The notes under the pieces were generated by a model. That model was not told the origin of the DNA and did not search any database. It was given only the letters and a program-made list of their open reading frames with translations. The translations under genes were made by a program, and so were the position numbers. A stretch of DNA of 11,660 nucleotides from assembly GCA_019308705.1 (NCBI GenBank), contig JAFDHW010000036.1, forward strand, positions 1 to 11,660. The letters are read 5' to 3'. Source of the DNA: Deltaproteobacteria bacterium. GTDB lineage: Bacteria; Desulfobacterota; Desulfobacteria; Desulfobacterales; Desulfatibacillaceae. Positions 1-8,488 of this stretch are shown piece by piece (the first letter of the stretch is position 1; the number at the start of each line of letters is the position of its first letter).

Positions 1-1
1 C

Positions 2-90
2 GCCCGATTTCCGCGCTGGCCGCGTTATCGGGGCTCGGCGTACCAAAGTACGCCTTCACCCCTCTAGCCTTGCCAGCACGGAAATCAGGC
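2..90 (-). repeat. Long nested stem-loop element (REP/BIME-like or terminator-like)
   Basis: Two 19-base arms, 2-20 and 72-90, pair at 17 of 19 positions. The two mismatches (5/87 and 14/78) are both C opposite A on the plus strand, so a minus-strand RNA would have G-U wobbles there and be fully paired. Nested inside are GGGG (30-33) against CCCC (59-62) and a perfect 7-bp hairpin, ggcgtac (37-43) and gtacgcc (48-54), with a 4-base loop. No T-run follows on the plus strand, so it is not a textbook intrinsic terminator in that direction; the minus-strand 3' side lies outside the window. It does not encode a protein. The most likely reading is an interspersed structured intergenic repeat whose functional strand is minus. 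The pairing is directly visible; the class and orientation are inferred. Confidence 0.7.
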
Positions 91-94
91 TTCG

Positions 95-107
95 TGAATA
101 ATCCGGG
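95..107 (-). repeat. 13-bp intergenic motif, minus-strand copy
   Basis: Read on the minus strand this is cccggattattca, identical to 11547-11559 on the plus strand. The similarity reaches a little further on both sides (TA, one variable base, the 13-mer, one variable base, then GA). It lies 5 bases from the stem-loop at 2-90 and may be the edge of the same interspersed repeat. The two copies flank the bat-uvrA block in opposite orientations. Confidence 0.6.
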
Positions 108-136
108 CTAAACCGACGGGCTTTTCACCGGAATTC

Positions 137-164
137 TTGACGGATTCCATATATACGTTAATAT
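137..164 (+). promoter_or_regulatory. Candidate sigma70-type promoter of the bat operon
   Basis: TTGACG (137-142) matches the -35 consensus at five of six bases. It is followed after 16 bases by TAATAT (159-164), a four-of-six match to the -10 box. The surrounding 120-200 stretch is clearly AT-richer than the rest of the window. A second possible -10, TGTAAT (177-182), lacks a good -35. The putative -10 sits inside a perfect 10-bp palindrome (158-167), and the -35 lies between GGAAT (130-134) and ATTCC (144-148), an inverted repeat that could be an operator or chance. Initiation near 171 would give a leader of about 95 bases before the first gene. This is sequence matching only. Confidence 0.4.
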
Positions 165-264
165 TAAGGATTACGCTGTAATTCGTTTTTGCCTCCAACT
201 TTTTAATTGGCACGATTCTGCTTTTTGCGGCCGCGCACGCCTGCCGGCCCCGGAAAGGGCGATC

Positions 265-1245
<981 letters not shown>

Positions 1246-1301
1246 ACCTGGTTTTGCGGCTTTTCCCAAGGCCTCAACCCTTATCCCCTTTGCCCGGCGC
1301 C

Positions 1302-2189
1302 ATGATTTCTCCGGAACTCTACACAAAGATCCAGAAGTTCCACTTCAAGACCCGGTTCCTGGCGGACGACCTGTTCGCCGGGCACTACGAGAGCGCGTTC
1401 AAGGGCAAGGGCATGGAGTTCGCCGAGGTGCGGGAATACCGGCCCGGCGACGACGTGCGCGACATCGACTGGAACGTCACCGCCCGGTTCGGCAAGCCCT
1501 TTGTGAAGGTGTATTCCGAGGAACGGGAACTCACCGTGATGATCCTGGTGGACATTTCCGGCTCCCAGAGGTTCGGCACCCGGGTCCGGTTCAAGCGCGA
1601 GCTGGCCGCGGAGGCGGCCGGGCTGTTGTCCTTCGTGGCCGTGCGCACCAACGACCGGGTGGGCGCGGTGCTGTTTTCCGACCAGGTGCACAAGTTCGTC
1701 CCGCCCCGCAAAGGGCCGGGACACGTGTGGAGCCTCATCAAGGAGGTGTTCTCCCACCAGGCCCCCACGGCCGGCACGGACCTGGCCGCGGCCTTGGATT
1801 ACGTGAACCGCGTGATCACCAGGAGAGCCATCGTGTTTCTCATCTCCGACTTTCTTCTTCCTTCCGTGGACAAGAACATGAAGATCGCCATGGGGCTGTG
1901 CGCCAAGAAGCACGACCTCACGGCCGTGCGCATCACCGACCCGGCCGAGAAAAGCCTGCCCGCCGCCGGCCTGGTGCGGGTGACGGACCCGGAAACCGGC
2001 AGCCTGGCGGTGGCGGATTTTTCCAGCAGGCGGCTCAGGGAACTCTACGCCCGGGAAATCCAGCGCCGGGACGCGGAGTTTTCCGAACTCGCGGCCCGGG
2101 CCGGGGTGGACGTGGTGGAGCTTTCCACCGACGGGTCGGTGCTCAAACCTCTGACCGCGTATTTTCGCAAAAGGGAGGCCAGGCGATGA
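1302..2189 (+). CDS. DUF58 family VWA-like protein
   Basis: This 295-residue soluble protein has the DUF58 hallmark segment, rich in R, Y and D, at 44-62 (REYRPGDDVRDIDWN within it). A VWA-like fold follows with an intact MIDAS-type DISGS (84-88), the threonine/aspartate of GTDL (158-161) and SDF (182-184). No signal peptide or membrane segment is seen, so it should be cytosolic and is the natural partner of the MoxR ATPase directly upstream. The ATG at 1302 is chosen because MISPELYTKI is the family's usual N-terminus. The reading frame stays open upstream through moxR, but that extension is a composition artefact. No clear Shine-Dalgarno precedes the start; a TTG at 1290 is possible but less likely. 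The stop overlaps the next start by four bases (ATGA). The family call is secure; the molecular function of DUF58 proteins is poorly defined. Confidence 0.93.
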   Translation: MISPELYTKIQKFHFKTRFLADDLFAGHYESAFKGKGMEFAEVREYRPGDDVRDIDWNVTARFGKPFVKVYSEERELTVMILVDISGSQRFGTRVRFKRELAAEAAGLLSFVAVRTNDRVGAVLFSDQVHKFVPPRKGPGHVWSLIKEVFSHQAPTAGTDLAAALDYVNRVITRRAIVFLISDFLLPSVDKNMKIAMGLCAKKHDLTAVRITDPAEKSLPAAGLVRVTDPETGSLAVADFSSRRLRELYAREIQRRDAEFSELAARAGVDVVELSTDGSVLKPLTAYFRKREARR

Positions 2190-3094
2190 AGACGTGCATG
2201 GCCCTTCTGGCCGCGCTGGCCGTCTTTTTGGCGTTTGCGCCCCTTTCCCCGGCCATAGACACCAAACCTGCGGCCGTCGCCCGTTTCGCCGATGAAAAGG
2301 CGGTCACCGGCGGGACCGTGGACCTGGTGCTCGCCCTCACCCTGCCGCGGGGCGCGGAGCTGCCCGACCCGCCCCAGGTCCAGGGCCTGGGGGACATCCA
2401 GGTGGTGGACATGAAGAAAACAGACACGGGCCTGGTCCTGACCCTTCTGGTGGACAGCCTGGAGACCTTCCGGGTGCCGGGGCTCACCATCCCCTACCTG
2501 GACGCCGTGGGCAGGCAGGGAACGGTGCAAAGCCAGCCCGTGAGCCTTTCCGTGGACGCGGCCCTTCCGCCGGACCCGGCCACCGAGCCCCTCGCCCCGC
2601 CCAAGGACGTGGTGGACGTGGGCAATCCCTACCGCCTTCCCCTGATCGCCGGCCTGGCCGCCTTGGTGCTGGCGGGGACGGCCTTTTTCGGGTGGCGTTT
2701 CTGGAAGCGACGCCGCCCCCAGAGGGAGGTCATCCCCCAGGTCAACCCGCGGGACCTGTACGCCGCCAAGCTGGACCGGCTGGCCCGGGCCCTGGAACAA
2801 GGCGCCGTGGAGGACAAGTCCTTCTACTACTCCCTGTCTCTGGCCGTGCGTGAATACATGGAATCCTTGCGGCACTTTCCCGCCGCGGAAATGACCACCG
2901 AGGAGATCTCCATTACCGCGACGGCCCCCGAGGATCGGGAGGTGCTGAAGATGCTCCGCGACGCGGACCTGGTGAAGTTTTCCGAGGTGCGGCCCATGGC
3001 GGCCAAGAAAAAGGAGCACTTGGCCCAGGCGTACCAGTACCTCGAGGACACCGCCCCTCCGCCCCCGGCGGCCGGGGAGGGGGAAGCCCCGTGA
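2186..3094 (+). CDS. BatD-like / DUF4381-like membrane-anchored protein of the Bat cluster
   Basis: This 302-residue protein has an N-terminal signal sequence (about 1-23). An extracytoplasmic beta-rich domain of about 100 residues (30-125) follows, resembling one BatD repeat, with the phrase FRVPGLTIPYLD. Next are a proline-rich linker, one transmembrane segment (about 152-172) ending in positive residues WKRRRP, and a cytosolic helical tail (about 185-290). The tail, with its ALEQG...YYSLSLAVREYM pattern, resembles the C-terminal parts of BatD and DUF4381 proteins. Translation starts at ATG 2186 inside the DUF58 stop (ATGA overlap), with AAGGGAGG (2171-2178) as a strong ribosome binding site. 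The position between DUF58 and batA is common in Bat clusters. It probably bridges the cytosolic ATPase/DUF58 pair and the membrane VWA proteins, which is an inference. Family identity is moderately sure because sequence conservation is low. Confidence 0.75.
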   Translation: MKTCMALLAALAVFLAFAPLSPAIDTKPAAVARFADEKAVTGGTVDLVLALTLPRGAELPDPPQVQGLGDIQVVDMKKTDTGLVLTLLVDSLETFRVPGLTIPYLDAVGRQGTVQSQPVSLSVDAALPPDPATEPLAPPKDVVDVGNPYRLPLIAGLAALVLAGTAFFGWRFWKRRRPQREVIPQVNPRDLYAAKLDRLARALEQGAVEDKSFYYSLSLAVREYMESLRHFPAAEMTTEEISITATAPEDREVLKMLRDADLVKFSEVRPMAAKKKEHLAQAYQYLEDTAPPPPAAGEGEAP

Positions 3095-4089
3095 GCGGCC
3101 AGCTCTATCGGTTCGCCTACCCGGAGGTGTTTTTCCTTCTGGCGGCGGTGGCGGTGTGGCTCGTGCTCCTGGCGCGATCCCGGCCACGGGCGGTCACCTA
3201 TTCCTCCGCCGGCATCCTCCGGCTCATGGCTGGCCGGCGCGCCCGGTGGACGGCCCGGCTGCCGCTGATTTTGCGCACCGCGGTGCTGGTGCTCCTGGTG
3301 GCCGCCGCGGCCCGCCCCCAGGCCTACAACGTCCAGCGGGAGGTCAAGAGCCCGGGCGTGGACATCATCCTCGTCCTGGACACCTCCAAGTCCATGGCCG
3401 GGCTGGATTTCACCCTTGACGGCCGGCAGGCGGACCGCCTCACCGCCGTGAAGAAGGTCGTCACCGAGTTCATCCAAAAACGCAAGTACGACCGCATCGG
3501 CCTGGTGGTGTTCGGAAGCCGCGCTTTCACCCAGGCGCCCTTGACCATGGACAAGGGGCTTCTGCTCACCCTGGTGAAGAGGCTTCGGATCGGCATGGCC
3601 GGAGAGGCCACGGCCATCGGCGACGCCCTGGCCGTGGCGGGCAAACGCATCAAGGACATTCCTGCCAAGAGCAAGGTGGTGGTGCTGTTGACCGACGGCC
3701 GCAACAACGAGGGCAGCATCACCCCCAAGGACGCGGCCATGGCCCTTGCCGCCCTGGGCGTCAAGATCCATACCATCGGCGTGGGCACCCAAGGGCCGGT
3801 TCCCTTCATGGCCAACACCGCCTTCGGCCCGCGCACCATCTACCAGAACGTGGACCTGGACGAGGACACCCTCAAGGAGGTGGCCGAGATCGGCGGGGGC
3901 GAATACTTCCACGCCGCGGACACCGAGGCCCTGAGCAGGATATACGCCGACATCGACCGCATGGAAAAGACCGAGGTGAAGGTCAAGGAGTTCTTCCACT
4001 TCAAGGAGCTTTACCCCTGGTTTTTGCTGCCCGCCCTGGGGCTTTTGGCCCTGGAGCTCGTGGCGGCAAGGAAGCGGCCTCTGCCATGA
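3091..4089 (+). CDS. batA: BatA-like von Willebrand factor A membrane protein
   Basis: This 332-residue protein has the BatA layout: two N-terminal membrane segments (about 11-28 and 58-75), a VWA domain and a C-terminal membrane segment (about 309-325). The MIDAS metal site is complete: DTSKS (97-101), the threonine of EATAIGDAL (T174) and TDG (201-203). The family phrases FTQAPLTMD (146-154) and IGVGTQG (229-235) are present. With this topology the VWA domain lies between the second and third helices, on one face of the inner membrane. The start is GTG 3091, overlapping the previous stop (GTGA), with a GGGGAGGGGG-type purine run at 3074-3083 as ribosome binding site. It is followed by the paralogue batB through another 4-base overlap. 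It is expected to bind partners in a metal-dependent way under control of the MoxR ATPase. The family is certain; the A rather than B assignment rests on gene order and the loop after IGVGT. Confidence 0.92.
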   Translation: MSGQLYRFAYPEVFFLLAAVAVWLVLLARSRPRAVTYSSAGILRLMAGRRARWTARLPLILRTAVLVLLVAAAARPQAYNVQREVKSPGVDIILVLDTSKSMAGLDFTLDGRQADRLTAVKKVVTEFIQKRKYDRIGLVVFGSRAFTQAPLTMDKGLLLTLVKRLRIGMAGEATAIGDALAVAGKRIKDIPAKSKVVVLLTDGRNNEGSITPKDAAMALAALGVKIHTIGVGTQGPVPFMANTAFGPRTIYQNVDLDEDTLKEVAEIGGGEYFHAADTEALSRIYADIDRMEKTEVKVKEFFHFKELYPWFLLPALGLLALELVAARKRPLP

Positions 4090-5093
4090 CCCTGGCCCGA
4101 CCCTACATGCTTAATCTTCTGTGGCTTCTGCCCGTGGCCGTGTTCGTGCTGGTGGTCCTGGCCCGCAGGCGGAAGCGGCAGCTTCAGGCCTTGGCCGAGG
4201 AGCATCTTCTTCCCGCCCTGGCGCCCATAGAGAGCCGCGGCAAGGTGGTGTTCCGCTCCACGGCGTTTCTCCTGGCCGCGGCCCTGGCGGTGTTCGCCTC
4301 CGCCGGGCCCCGGTGGGGCGAGCGTTACCAGGAGGTCTCCCAAAAGGGCGTGGACATCCTGTTGTGCGTGGACGTGTCCCAGAGCATGCTGGTTTCGGAC
4401 GTAAAGCCCAACCGGCTGGAGCGGGCGCGCAGAGAGGTGGCGGACTTGATCGCCGTGGCCGGCGGAAACCGGTTAGGCCTGGTGACCTTTGCCGGGGCCG
4501 CTTTTCTTCAGTGCCCGCTCACCCTGGACTACGCGGCCCTGGAGATGTACATGAACCAGCTTTCGCCGGATTTGATCTCCTCCCAGGGCACGGACCTGGG
4601 CGCGGCCATCCTGACGGCCATGGACGGGTTTGACCCGGAATCCGCCGCGGACAAGGTGATCCTGTTGTTCACCGACGGCGAGGACAACGAGGGCCGGGGC
4701 ATGGCCGCCGCGCAAAAGGCCGCGGAACAGGGCATCCGCATCTTCGTGTTCGGCATGGGCGACCCTTCGGGCGGGCCGGTGCCCGCGCGGGAGGGAGGCG
4801 GGTTTTTGAAGGACGCCGACGGCCGGATGGTGATTTCCAAGCTCAACGAAGCCTTTCTTTCCGGCCTGGCCCGGACCGGGGGCGGGGTGTACGTCCGTTC
4901 CGTGGACACGGACCAGGACCTGGACCGGGTGTATTTTTCCGGTATCCTGAAGAAAACCACCCCCGGCGAGGTGAAAAGCGGGAAGATCACCCTGGCCGAG
5001 GAGCGGTTCTATTTGTTCTGCCTTTTGGCCTTTGCGGTCTTGTTTTGCGAAGGAGTGGTGCGTGAAAAAGGCGCTGGCAACCATAGGGTTTAG
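4086..5093 (+). CDS. batB: BatB-like von Willebrand factor A membrane protein
   Basis: This 335-residue paralogue of the preceding gene has membrane segments at about 8-26, 57-73 and 306-322 and a VWA domain between them. Its MIDAS is intact: DVSQS (96-100), T169 in SSQGTDLG and TDGED (196-200). BatB-specific traits are FLQCPLTLDY (140-149) and the long GDPSGGPVP...GFLKDADG...SKL stretch (225-253), which carries an insertion relative to BatA. ATG 4086 overlaps the batA stop (ATGA), with AAGGAAG (4068-4074) upstream. The C-terminus runs 32 bases into batC, so the two genes share DNA in different frames. It is likely an inner-membrane partner of BatA; in studied Bat systems the two VWA proteins are reported together in a complex. 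Confidence 0.92.
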   Translation: MTLARPYMLNLLWLLPVAVFVLVVLARRRKRQLQALAEEHLLPALAPIESRGKVVFRSTAFLLAAALAVFASAGPRWGERYQEVSQKGVDILLCVDVSQSMLVSDVKPNRLERARREVADLIAVAGGNRLGLVTFAGAAFLQCPLTLDYAALEMYMNQLSPDLISSQGTDLGAAILTAMDGFDPESAADKVILLFTDGEDNEGRGMAAAQKAAEQGIRIFVFGMGDPSGGPVPAREGGGFLKDADGRMVISKLNEAFLSGLARTGGGVYVRSVDTDQDLDRVYFSGILKKTTPGEVKSGKITLAEERFYLFCLLAFAVLFCEGVVREKGAGNHRV

Positions 5094-5904
5094 CCTGGCC
5101 CTTCTGGCCGTGCTGCCCGCGCTCGCGGAAACGGCCATGGACCTGTACCGCCAGGGGAAGTACGCGGAGGCGGCCAAGGCGTTTTCCGATCTGGACATGG
5201 AAAACCCCACGGAGCCCCGGTACCGCTACAACCGCGGAGTGGCCTCCATGCGCGCGGAAAACCCGGAAAGCGCAAAGGCCGCCTTTACGAGCGTCCTGTC
5301 CCGGGCGAAGGACAAGGACCTGGCCTTCCGCGCCGCCTACAACCTGGGCAGCCTGGCCTTTGAGCAAAAAGACTACGCGGCCGCGGCAAAGCACTTCAAG
5401 CGGGCTCTTGTCCTGAAACCCACGGACGCGGACGCCCAAAAGAACCTGAGGCTGTCCCTGTGGCACGCCCGGCAGGCGGAAAAGCAAAGGCAGCAGCAGG
5501 ACCAGCAAAGCCAGGACGGGCAGCAACAGAAAGGCGGGCAGGGCCAGGACGAAAACAACCAAGACCGGCCCGGGGACGGGCAGGACCGGCAGCCCGGAAG
5601 CCGGGGCCAGGGCCGGGACGAGAACCAGGGCCGGGACGAGAACCAGGGCCGGGAGCAAAACCAGGGTCAGGGGGCGTCCGGCCGGGACCGGCAAGAGCCC
5701 CAGGACCTTTCCGGAAAGCTCGCGGCCCGGGGAAACCGGGGAACCGGCCAGCCCGCGGGCCGGGATCAAAAGGTCCCGAAGGACTCCATGGCCCAGCGCC
5801 GGGCCAGGGCGCTTCTGGAAAACGTGGAGGAAGACACTTCCCTGCTGTTCCAAACGCTCACCGGCCTCAAGGGCCGGGGGGCTTCCTCGGGCAAGAACTG
5901 GTAG
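5062..5904 (+). CDS. batC: BatC-like TPR protein with Q/G/D/R-rich linker
   Basis: This protein has 280 residues if started at GTG 5062. That start is preferred because AAGGAG (5050-5055) is six bases upstream and the product then begins with a clean signal peptide (MKKALATIGF, cleaved near LAETA at about 22-24). An in-frame ATG at 5032 would add ten residues ahead of the signal. TPR-type helical repeats cover about 24-125 (YRQGKYAEAAKAF, YRYNRGVASM, AAYNLGSLAF...DYAAAAKHFKRAL). A hydrophilic low-complexity linker (about 137-235) is rich in Q, G, D, N and R and holds a six-residue tandem repeat, GRDENQ. A conserved C-terminal helix, ARALLENVEEDTSLLF (249-264), is typical of BatC. It is probably periplasmic or membrane-associated, offering a TPR docking surface. 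It overlaps batB by 32 bases, and the next gene begins 14 bases after the stop. Confidence 0.85.
   Translation: MKKALATIGFSLALLAVLPALAETAMDLYRQGKYAEAAKAFSDLDMENPTEPRYRYNRGVASMRAENPESAKAAFTSVLSRAKDKDLAFRAAYNLGSLAFEQKDYAAAAKHFKRALVLKPTDADAQKNLRLSLWHARQAEKQRQQQDQQSQDGQQQKGGQGQDENNQDRPGDGQDRQPGSRGQGRDENQGRDENQGREQNQGQGASGRDRQEPQDLSGKLAARGNRGTGQPAGRDQKVPKDSMAQRRARALLENVEEDTSLLFQTLTGLKGRGASSGKNW
5611..5664 (+). repeat. 18-bp tandem repeat inside batC
   Basis: The unit ggccgggacgagaaccag occurs perfectly at 5611-5628 and 5629-5646. A third, diverged copy lies at 5647-5664, with partial units on both sides. It is in frame and encodes GRDENQ, GRDENQ, GREQNQ (residues 184-201). The unit length is a multiple of three, so copy-number change would lengthen or shorten the linker without a frameshift. 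Confidence 0.85.
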
Positions 5905-5918
5905 GTTTCAGGACACCC

Positions 5919-7673
5919 ATGAAAAGAGCTTTTCTCATAGCCGCGCTGATGTTTCTGGCCGCCGGCGCCGCTCCGGCCCTGGCGGCGGTGAGGGTCTCCC
6001 TGGAGGTGGACCGCACGCGCGTTCACCTGGACGACACGGTGAGCTTGGTGGTGCGCGTCACCGGCACCCGGGAGGCCTCCAAGCCCCGGATCAACGGCCT
6101 GGGCCATTTTGACGCGTTTCCCGCGGGAACCTCCAGCCAGTTCCAGCTCATCAACGGCCGCATCAGCACCAGCGTGGACCACCGCTACCAGCTCACCCCG
6201 CTCGAGGAAGGCTCCTTCACCATCGGCCCGGCCACCGTGGAGGTGGACGGCCGCACTTACGTATCCAACACCGTGGACGTGAAGGTGGTGGAACCCCGGT
6301 TCGCGCCCGGCCGGGACGAAGGTCCCCTTTTCATGGAGGCCGAGCTTTCCTCGCCCACCGCCTACCCCGGCCAGGAGCTCATCTACAAGCTGTCCGTGTA
6401 CTCCGTGCACAGGATGAGCCTGACCGCCCTGTCGTTGCCCGAAGCCGAGGGCATCAGCTTAAAGCAGCTCAAAAAGCCCCTGGAATACTCCACCACCCTA
6501 AACGGCCGCAGCTACAAGGTGGTGGAGTTCGTGTACGCGCTCACCCCGGCGCGGCCCGGAAAATACGAGCTGAAACCGGCCAGGCTCCAGCTGACCGTCT
6601 ACGCCTCCCGTGGCGGGAACCTGGGCTTTGGCGGGCTCCTGGACGACGACTTCTTCGCCATGGCCCGGGGCCGGGACGTATCCCTCTCCAGCCAGGCCCT
6701 CACCTTAAACGTGCTGCCCCTGCCCGAGGAAGGCCGGCCGCAAGACTTCTCCGGCTTGGTGGGCGAGTTCTCCATGGACGCCGAGCTTTCGCCCAAGAAG
6801 CTCCGCGCCGGGGAGTCCGCCACCCTTACCCTGGAGATCCGCGGCCACGGCAACGTCCAGCTCATCCCCGAGCTTTCCTTTCCCGAGCTTTCCGGGGTCA
6901 AGGTCTACGCGGACCAGTCCACGTTCACCGAGGAGGTGACCACCAGCGGGTCCATCGGCGAAAAGACCATGAAGTGCGCCCTGGTGCCCCAGCGGGCCGG
7001 CCGGTTCACCATCCCGCCCCTTACCCTGAGCTACCTGGACCCGGACACCGGGACCTACCAGCAGCTGTCCTCCCCGGCCTTCACCCTGGACGTGCAGCCC
7101 GGGGACCAACAGCAGACCTTGGTTTCAGGCCCCGGCGGCGACACCGACAGCCGGCGCAAGGTGATGCTCGTGGGCGAGGACATCCTGCCCATCCACGAAA
7201 ACCCCCGGGCCGTGGAGCCGGCGGCCATGCCCCCCGCGTGGCTGGCCGCCCTGATCCTGCTGCTCCCCGCGGCCTTGGCTGGTGGGGTAAGGGGCATGCA
7301 GAGGTTCTCCAGGTACCAGGCCAGAAACGCCCGGAGCCAGGTAGCCAAAAAGGCCCTGCCGAAACTCTCCGCCGCTGTGCGAACCATGGATCCGCCCACG
7401 GCCGAGGCGCTTTTGCGGGCCATGAACGCCTTTCTGGCCCAGCGCCTTGTGCTGGACGCGGCGAGTTTCACGCCCATGGAGGCCAAGGACAAGCTTTTGG
7501 CCCGCGGCGCGTCCCGGGAAACCGCCGCCAGGGCCGCGGACCTGCTCTTTGCCCTGGAAGAGAGGGTGTTCGCGGGCCGGGGCGCGGAAGACGCCTCCGC
7601 CCTGGCCGACGAGATCCTGGCGGCGGCCAGGGAGATCGACAAGTCCGTGCCCAGAAACGGAGGGAAACGATGA
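5919..7673 (+). CDS. batD: BatD-like oxygen-tolerance family membrane protein
   Basis: This 584-residue protein is close to the usual BatD length. A signal peptide (1-23, ending APALA) leads to a large extracytoplasmic region of repeated beta-sandwich modules. Visible units are about 24-125, 135-265 and 283-393, each with the VDRTRVHLDDTVSL / SSPTAYPGQELIY / SPKKLRAGESATL type of opening seen in BatD. A single transmembrane helix follows (about 439-457), then a cytosolic helical tail (about 465-577). The ATG at 5919 lies 14 bases after the batC stop with a modest CAGGA (5909-5913) upstream. The frame is open much further upstream within batC, but the signal peptide fixes the start. The gene ends in a 4-base overlap with batE. 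It probably forms the periplasmic body of the Bat complex and contacts BatA/BatB; the biochemical function is unknown. Confidence 0.9.
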   Translation: MKRAFLIAALMFLAAGAAPALAAVRVSLEVDRTRVHLDDTVSLVVRVTGTREASKPRINGLGHFDAFPAGTSSQFQLINGRISTSVDHRYQLTPLEEGSFTIGPATVEVDGRTYVSNTVDVKVVEPRFAPGRDEGPLFMEAELSSPTAYPGQELIYKLSVYSVHRMSLTALSLPEAEGISLKQLKKPLEYSTTLNGRSYKVVEFVYALTPARPGKYELKPARLQLTVYASRGGNLGFGGLLDDDFFAMARGRDVSLSSQALTLNVLPLPEEGRPQDFSGLVGEFSMDAELSPKKLRAGESATLTLEIRGHGNVQLIPELSFPELSGVKVYADQSTFTEEVTTSGSIGEKTMKCALVPQRAGRFTIPPLTLSYLDPDTGTYQQLSSPAFTLDVQPGDQQQTLVSGPGGDTDSRRKVMLVGEDILPIHENPRAVEPAAMPPAWLAALILLLPAALAGGVRGMQRFSRYQARNARSQVAKKALPKLSAAVRTMDPPTAEALLRAMNAFLAQRLVLDAASFTPMEAKDKLLARGASRETAARAADLLFALEERVFAGRGAEDASALADEILAAAREIDKSVPRNGGKR

Positions 7674-8488
7674 AACGCTTCGAGCCCTCCCCGCTCCGCA
7701 GGGTGTGCCTGGGCCTGGCCCTGTTGCTGGCGGGCCTTGTGGCGCTTTCGGCCGCCGATACCGCCACGGCCGCGCCCGAAACCCACAGCCTGTTCTTTTC
7801 CGCCAACCAGGCGTTCCGCGAAGGTGACCACGCCCGGGCCGTGCAGGGCTACGAGGCCCTGGTGCGCGCCGGCAAGGCCGGGGCGGACGTGTACTACAAC
7901 TTGGGCAACGCCTGGTTCCGCATGGGACAGCTGGGCCGCGCCATCGTAAACTACGAACGCGCCGCCATCCTGGCCCCGCGCGACCCGGACATCGAATACA
8001 ACCTGCGCTTCGCCAAGGAACGCCGGGTGGACGAGGTGGAAAACCCCGGCGGCATCACCCCCTTCGGCTGGCTGAAAAAGGTCACGGGCAGGGAGGTTTT
8101 CTTCGCCTTTGCCGGAATCAATCTTATGTTTTTTCTGGTACTTGGCCTGCGCGTCCGATGGAAGTGGGAATGGACTTGGTACGCGGCCATCGCGCTTTTC
8201 ATCCTGTGGGCCCTGGCCGCGGCGGCCGGCGGGGTCAAGTGGTACCAGACGGCCGCGGACAACCGGGGCGTGGTGGTGGAAGACCAGGTCGAGGTGCGCG
8301 CCGGCCCCCATCCCGAGGACACCCTGCTCTTCGTGCTGCACGCGGGCTCCCCGGTGCAGGTGGAACGCACGGAACAGGGATGGCGGCTCATCCGGTTCTC
8401 CGAAGACAAGCGTGGCTGGACCCCGGCCCCGGGAATCGAGCCCATCCGGCCCCTGGTCCCCGAAAGCGCGGAAGCGCAGCCAGCCTGA
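7670..8488 (+). CDS. batE: BatE-like protein: TPR plus SH3-like domain
   Basis: This 272-residue protein has a signal-like hydrophobic N-terminus (about 11-29), TPR repeats (about 38-117, with the classic [26 protein letters not shown]) and two membrane helices (about 142-160 and 168-188). It ends in a bacterial SH3-like domain (about 198-252, with [12 protein letters not shown] and GWRLIRF...GWTP). This TPR-TM-TM-SH3 layout is that of BatE. Translation starts at ATG 7670 overlapping the batD stop (ATGA), with GGAGGG (7659-7664) upstream. It is the last gene of the coupled Bat series. By domain logic the TPR part and the SH3 part both face the periplasm, where they could bind protein and cell-wall or peptide ligands respectively; that is inferred. 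Confidence 0.88.
   Translation: MKRFEPSPLRRVCLGLALLLAGLVALSAADTATAAPETHSLFFSANQAFREGDHARAVQGYEALVRAGKAGADVYYNLGNAWFRMGQLGRAIVNYERAAILAPRDPDIEYNLRFAKERRVDEVENPGGITPFGWLKKVTGREVFFAFAGINLMFFLVLGLRVRWKWEWTWYAAIALFILWALAAAAGGVKWYQTAADNRGVVVEDQVEVRAGPHPEDTLLFVLHAGSPVQVERTEQGWRLIRFSEDKRGWTPAPGIEPIRPLVPESAEAQPA

Noticed and set aside
5460..5918. Upstream in-frame extension of batD within batC
   Set aside because: It is a shadow of the low-complexity batC linker. The signal peptide beginning at 5919 defines the batD N-terminus.
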